A stretch of DNA of 53,244 nt, from positions 1-53,244 of the forward strand of contig JAHEZH010000017.1 in assembly GCA_023251155.1 (NCBI GenBank), read 5' to 3'. Of this stretch, positions 52,561-53,244 are shown one piece after another. The notes under the pieces were generated by a model. That model was not told the DNA's origin. It ran no database searches and saw only the letters and a program-made list of their open reading frames with translations. The position numbers and the translations under genes were made by a program. Every line of letters starts with the position of its first letter. Positions within the stretch are counted from its first letter, which is position 1. The stretch comes from Flammeovirgaceae bacterium. GTDB taxonomy: Bacteria; Bacteroidota; Bacteroidia; Cytophagales; Cyclobacteriaceae.

Positions 52561-53043
52561 ATGGCCGAACAACTCATCATCGCTACTTCTGCCGATAAAG
52601 CGGAAAAGTACAAGACCTTGATTCCTCAGATCGAAGCACTCGTGCAGGAAGAAAAGGATGTCGTTGCCAATCTTTCCAACACGGTAGCTGCGCTTCGCCA
52701 GACAATGAATTTCTTTTGGGTTGGATTTTACCTGGTAAAAGAAAATCAATTGGTACTCGGCCCCTTCCAGGGCCCGATTGCCTGCACACGAATCAACTAC
52801 GGTAAAGGCGTATGTGGTACTACATGGAAAGAAAAGAAAACCATTCTTGTTCCGGATGTAGAAGAATTCCCAGGTCACATTGCCTGTAGCTCTGACTCTA
52901 AATCAGAGATTGTTTTGCCGGCATTTAAAAATGACGAAGTGGCACTGGTTCTTGATGTGGATAGTGATAAGCTGAATGATTTCGATGAGACCGACAGACA
53001 CTACCTGGAGCAGGTCATGCGCATTGTTGAAAAATTCATTTAA
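52561..53043 (+). CDS. msrC: Free methionine-(R)-sulfoxide reductase (GAF-domain, fRMsr)
   Basis: 160 residues, a single GAF domain. Reduces free methionine-R-sulfoxide using thioredoxin. Diagnostic stretches are FFWVGFYLV, LGPFQGPIACTRI, YGKGVCGTTW and VPDVEEFPGHIACSS, holding the three catalytic/resolving cysteines, with SEIVLPAF after them. The common IACDS is IACSS here, a mild change next to the catalytic Cys. It starts 11 bases after lspA and is probably in the same transcript. Confidence 0.93.
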   Translation: MAEQLIIATSADKAEKYKTLIPQIEALVQEEKDVVANLSNTVAALRQTMNFFWVGFYLVKENQLVLGPFQGPIACTRINYGKGVCGTTWKEKKTILVPDVEEFPGHIACSSDSKSEIVLPAFKNDEVALVLDVDSDKLNDFDETDRHYLEQVMRIVEKFI

Positions 53044-53055
53044 CTCTTTTTTAGT

Positions 53056-53244
53056 ATGCCCGTAGCTTCTCCCGAATTATATCAACAACGGGCAAGTCAG
53101 TTTCAAAAAGAAACCAAAGAAGTAGAACGCGTCATCAGCCGGTATGCATGGACACGGGTTGTCTTAATTGTAGTAGGTATAGGTGTTGGTTATCAGGGCT
53201 TCTCCAATAGTTTGTTTTTTTACTTCGTTCCGGTTATTCTTTTT
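53056..53244 (+). CDS. N-terminus of a membrane-anchored protein, probably MutS-family ATPase (truncated by window)
   Basis: Open from the ATG at 53056 through the right edge, 63 codons. The start MPVASPELYQQRASQFQKET followed by EVERVISRYAWTRVV and a hydrophobic pair of helices (VVLIVVGIGVGYQGF, SLFFYFVPVILF) resembles the N-terminus of the Bacteroidota MutS-related proteins that carry membrane helices before a MutS core domain. The diagnostic ATPase part lies outside the window, so the call rests on N-terminal resemblance only. It begins 12 bases after msrC. Confidence 0.5.
   Translation, partial: MPVASPELYQQRASQFQKETKEVERVISRYAWTRVVLIVVGIGVGYQGFSNSLFFYFVPVILF

Noticed and set aside
1..53244. 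tRNA, rRNA, insertion sequence, prophage or integrase genes
   Set aside because: Reading both strands showed no cloverleaf ending in a tRNA 3' end, no rRNA segment, no transposase or integrase-like protein and no terminal inverted repeats flanking a gene.

Overview
The window reads as a chromosomal segment from a member of the phylum Bacteroidota, most likely the Cytophagales side. The sequence-level reasons are a C-terminal type IX secretion sorting domain on an FG-GAP protein, a PorE-like TPR/propeller/OmpA protein, the rpmB-rpmG-DUF4295 trio, bshC (bacillithiol), a geranylgeranylglyceryl-phosphate-synthase-like enzyme, a long IleRS of the WDTHGLPVE type, near absence of Shine-Dalgarno sequences, and several TAnnTTTG-like promoter boxes. 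There are no rRNA or tRNA genes, CRISPR arrays, insertion sequences or prophage genes. Genes are densely packed and mostly housekeeping.

Layout. 1-0.7 kb: 3' end of a GGGPS-like gene and an SMR exporter. 0.7-9 kb (minus strand): Xaa-Pro aminopeptidase, a 2006-residue secreted MORN-TPR-CHAT protein, a small unknown protein and a divergent GroES. 9-12.4 kb: double-thioredoxin protein, a membrane protein, and a coiled-coil protein with a PD-(D/E)XK-type site. 12.5-20.7 kb: M16 peptidase-ispF-mnmD, facing 5-formyl-THF cyclo-ligase-bshC and rimO; a lipoprotein/outer-membrane pair facing ftsY. 20.7-21.4 kb: DUF4295, rpmG, rpmB. 21.4-23.1 kb: a 30-codon ORF, a terminator and a GT2-TPR glycosyltransferase. 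23.1-30.6 kb: TPR histidine kinase, a membrane protein, a LuxR-type response regulator, two exported proteins and the PorE-like protein. 30.7-35.3 kb: HAD phosphatase, FG-GAP/T9SS protein, murF. 35.4-39.9 kb: compact run of GH3, membrane coiled-coil protein, hutG-like, hutF and hexapeptide transferase. 39.9-42.6 kb (minus): DUF2721 protein, lipoprotein, MFS transporter, NadR-like kinase. 42.6-45.4 kb: a structured intergenic segment, a Tat-lipoprotein amine oxidase, GNAT, lipoprotein. 45.8-53.2 kb: MMPL/RND transporter, ileS, lspA, free-Met-R-sulfoxide reductase and the start of what looks like a membrane MutS-family protein.

Most interesting signal: the 17-bp near-palindrome TCCGTACYRGCACGGAT occurs exactly three times, always intergenic and in the same orientation, 52-90 bp before a start codon. 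It precedes the MORN-TPR-CHAT gene (8348-8364), the membrane-protein gene between the kinase and the regulator (25039-25055), and the exported-protein gene before the PQQ-propeller gene (26365-26381). Two copies are identical over 17/17 bases and the third differs only in the two central bases. This suggests a regulon controlled by the adjacent kinase/regulator pair that joins an envelope-located caspase-like protein, more than 15 kb away, to the two-component locus. That link is an inference; the shared sequence is directly visible.
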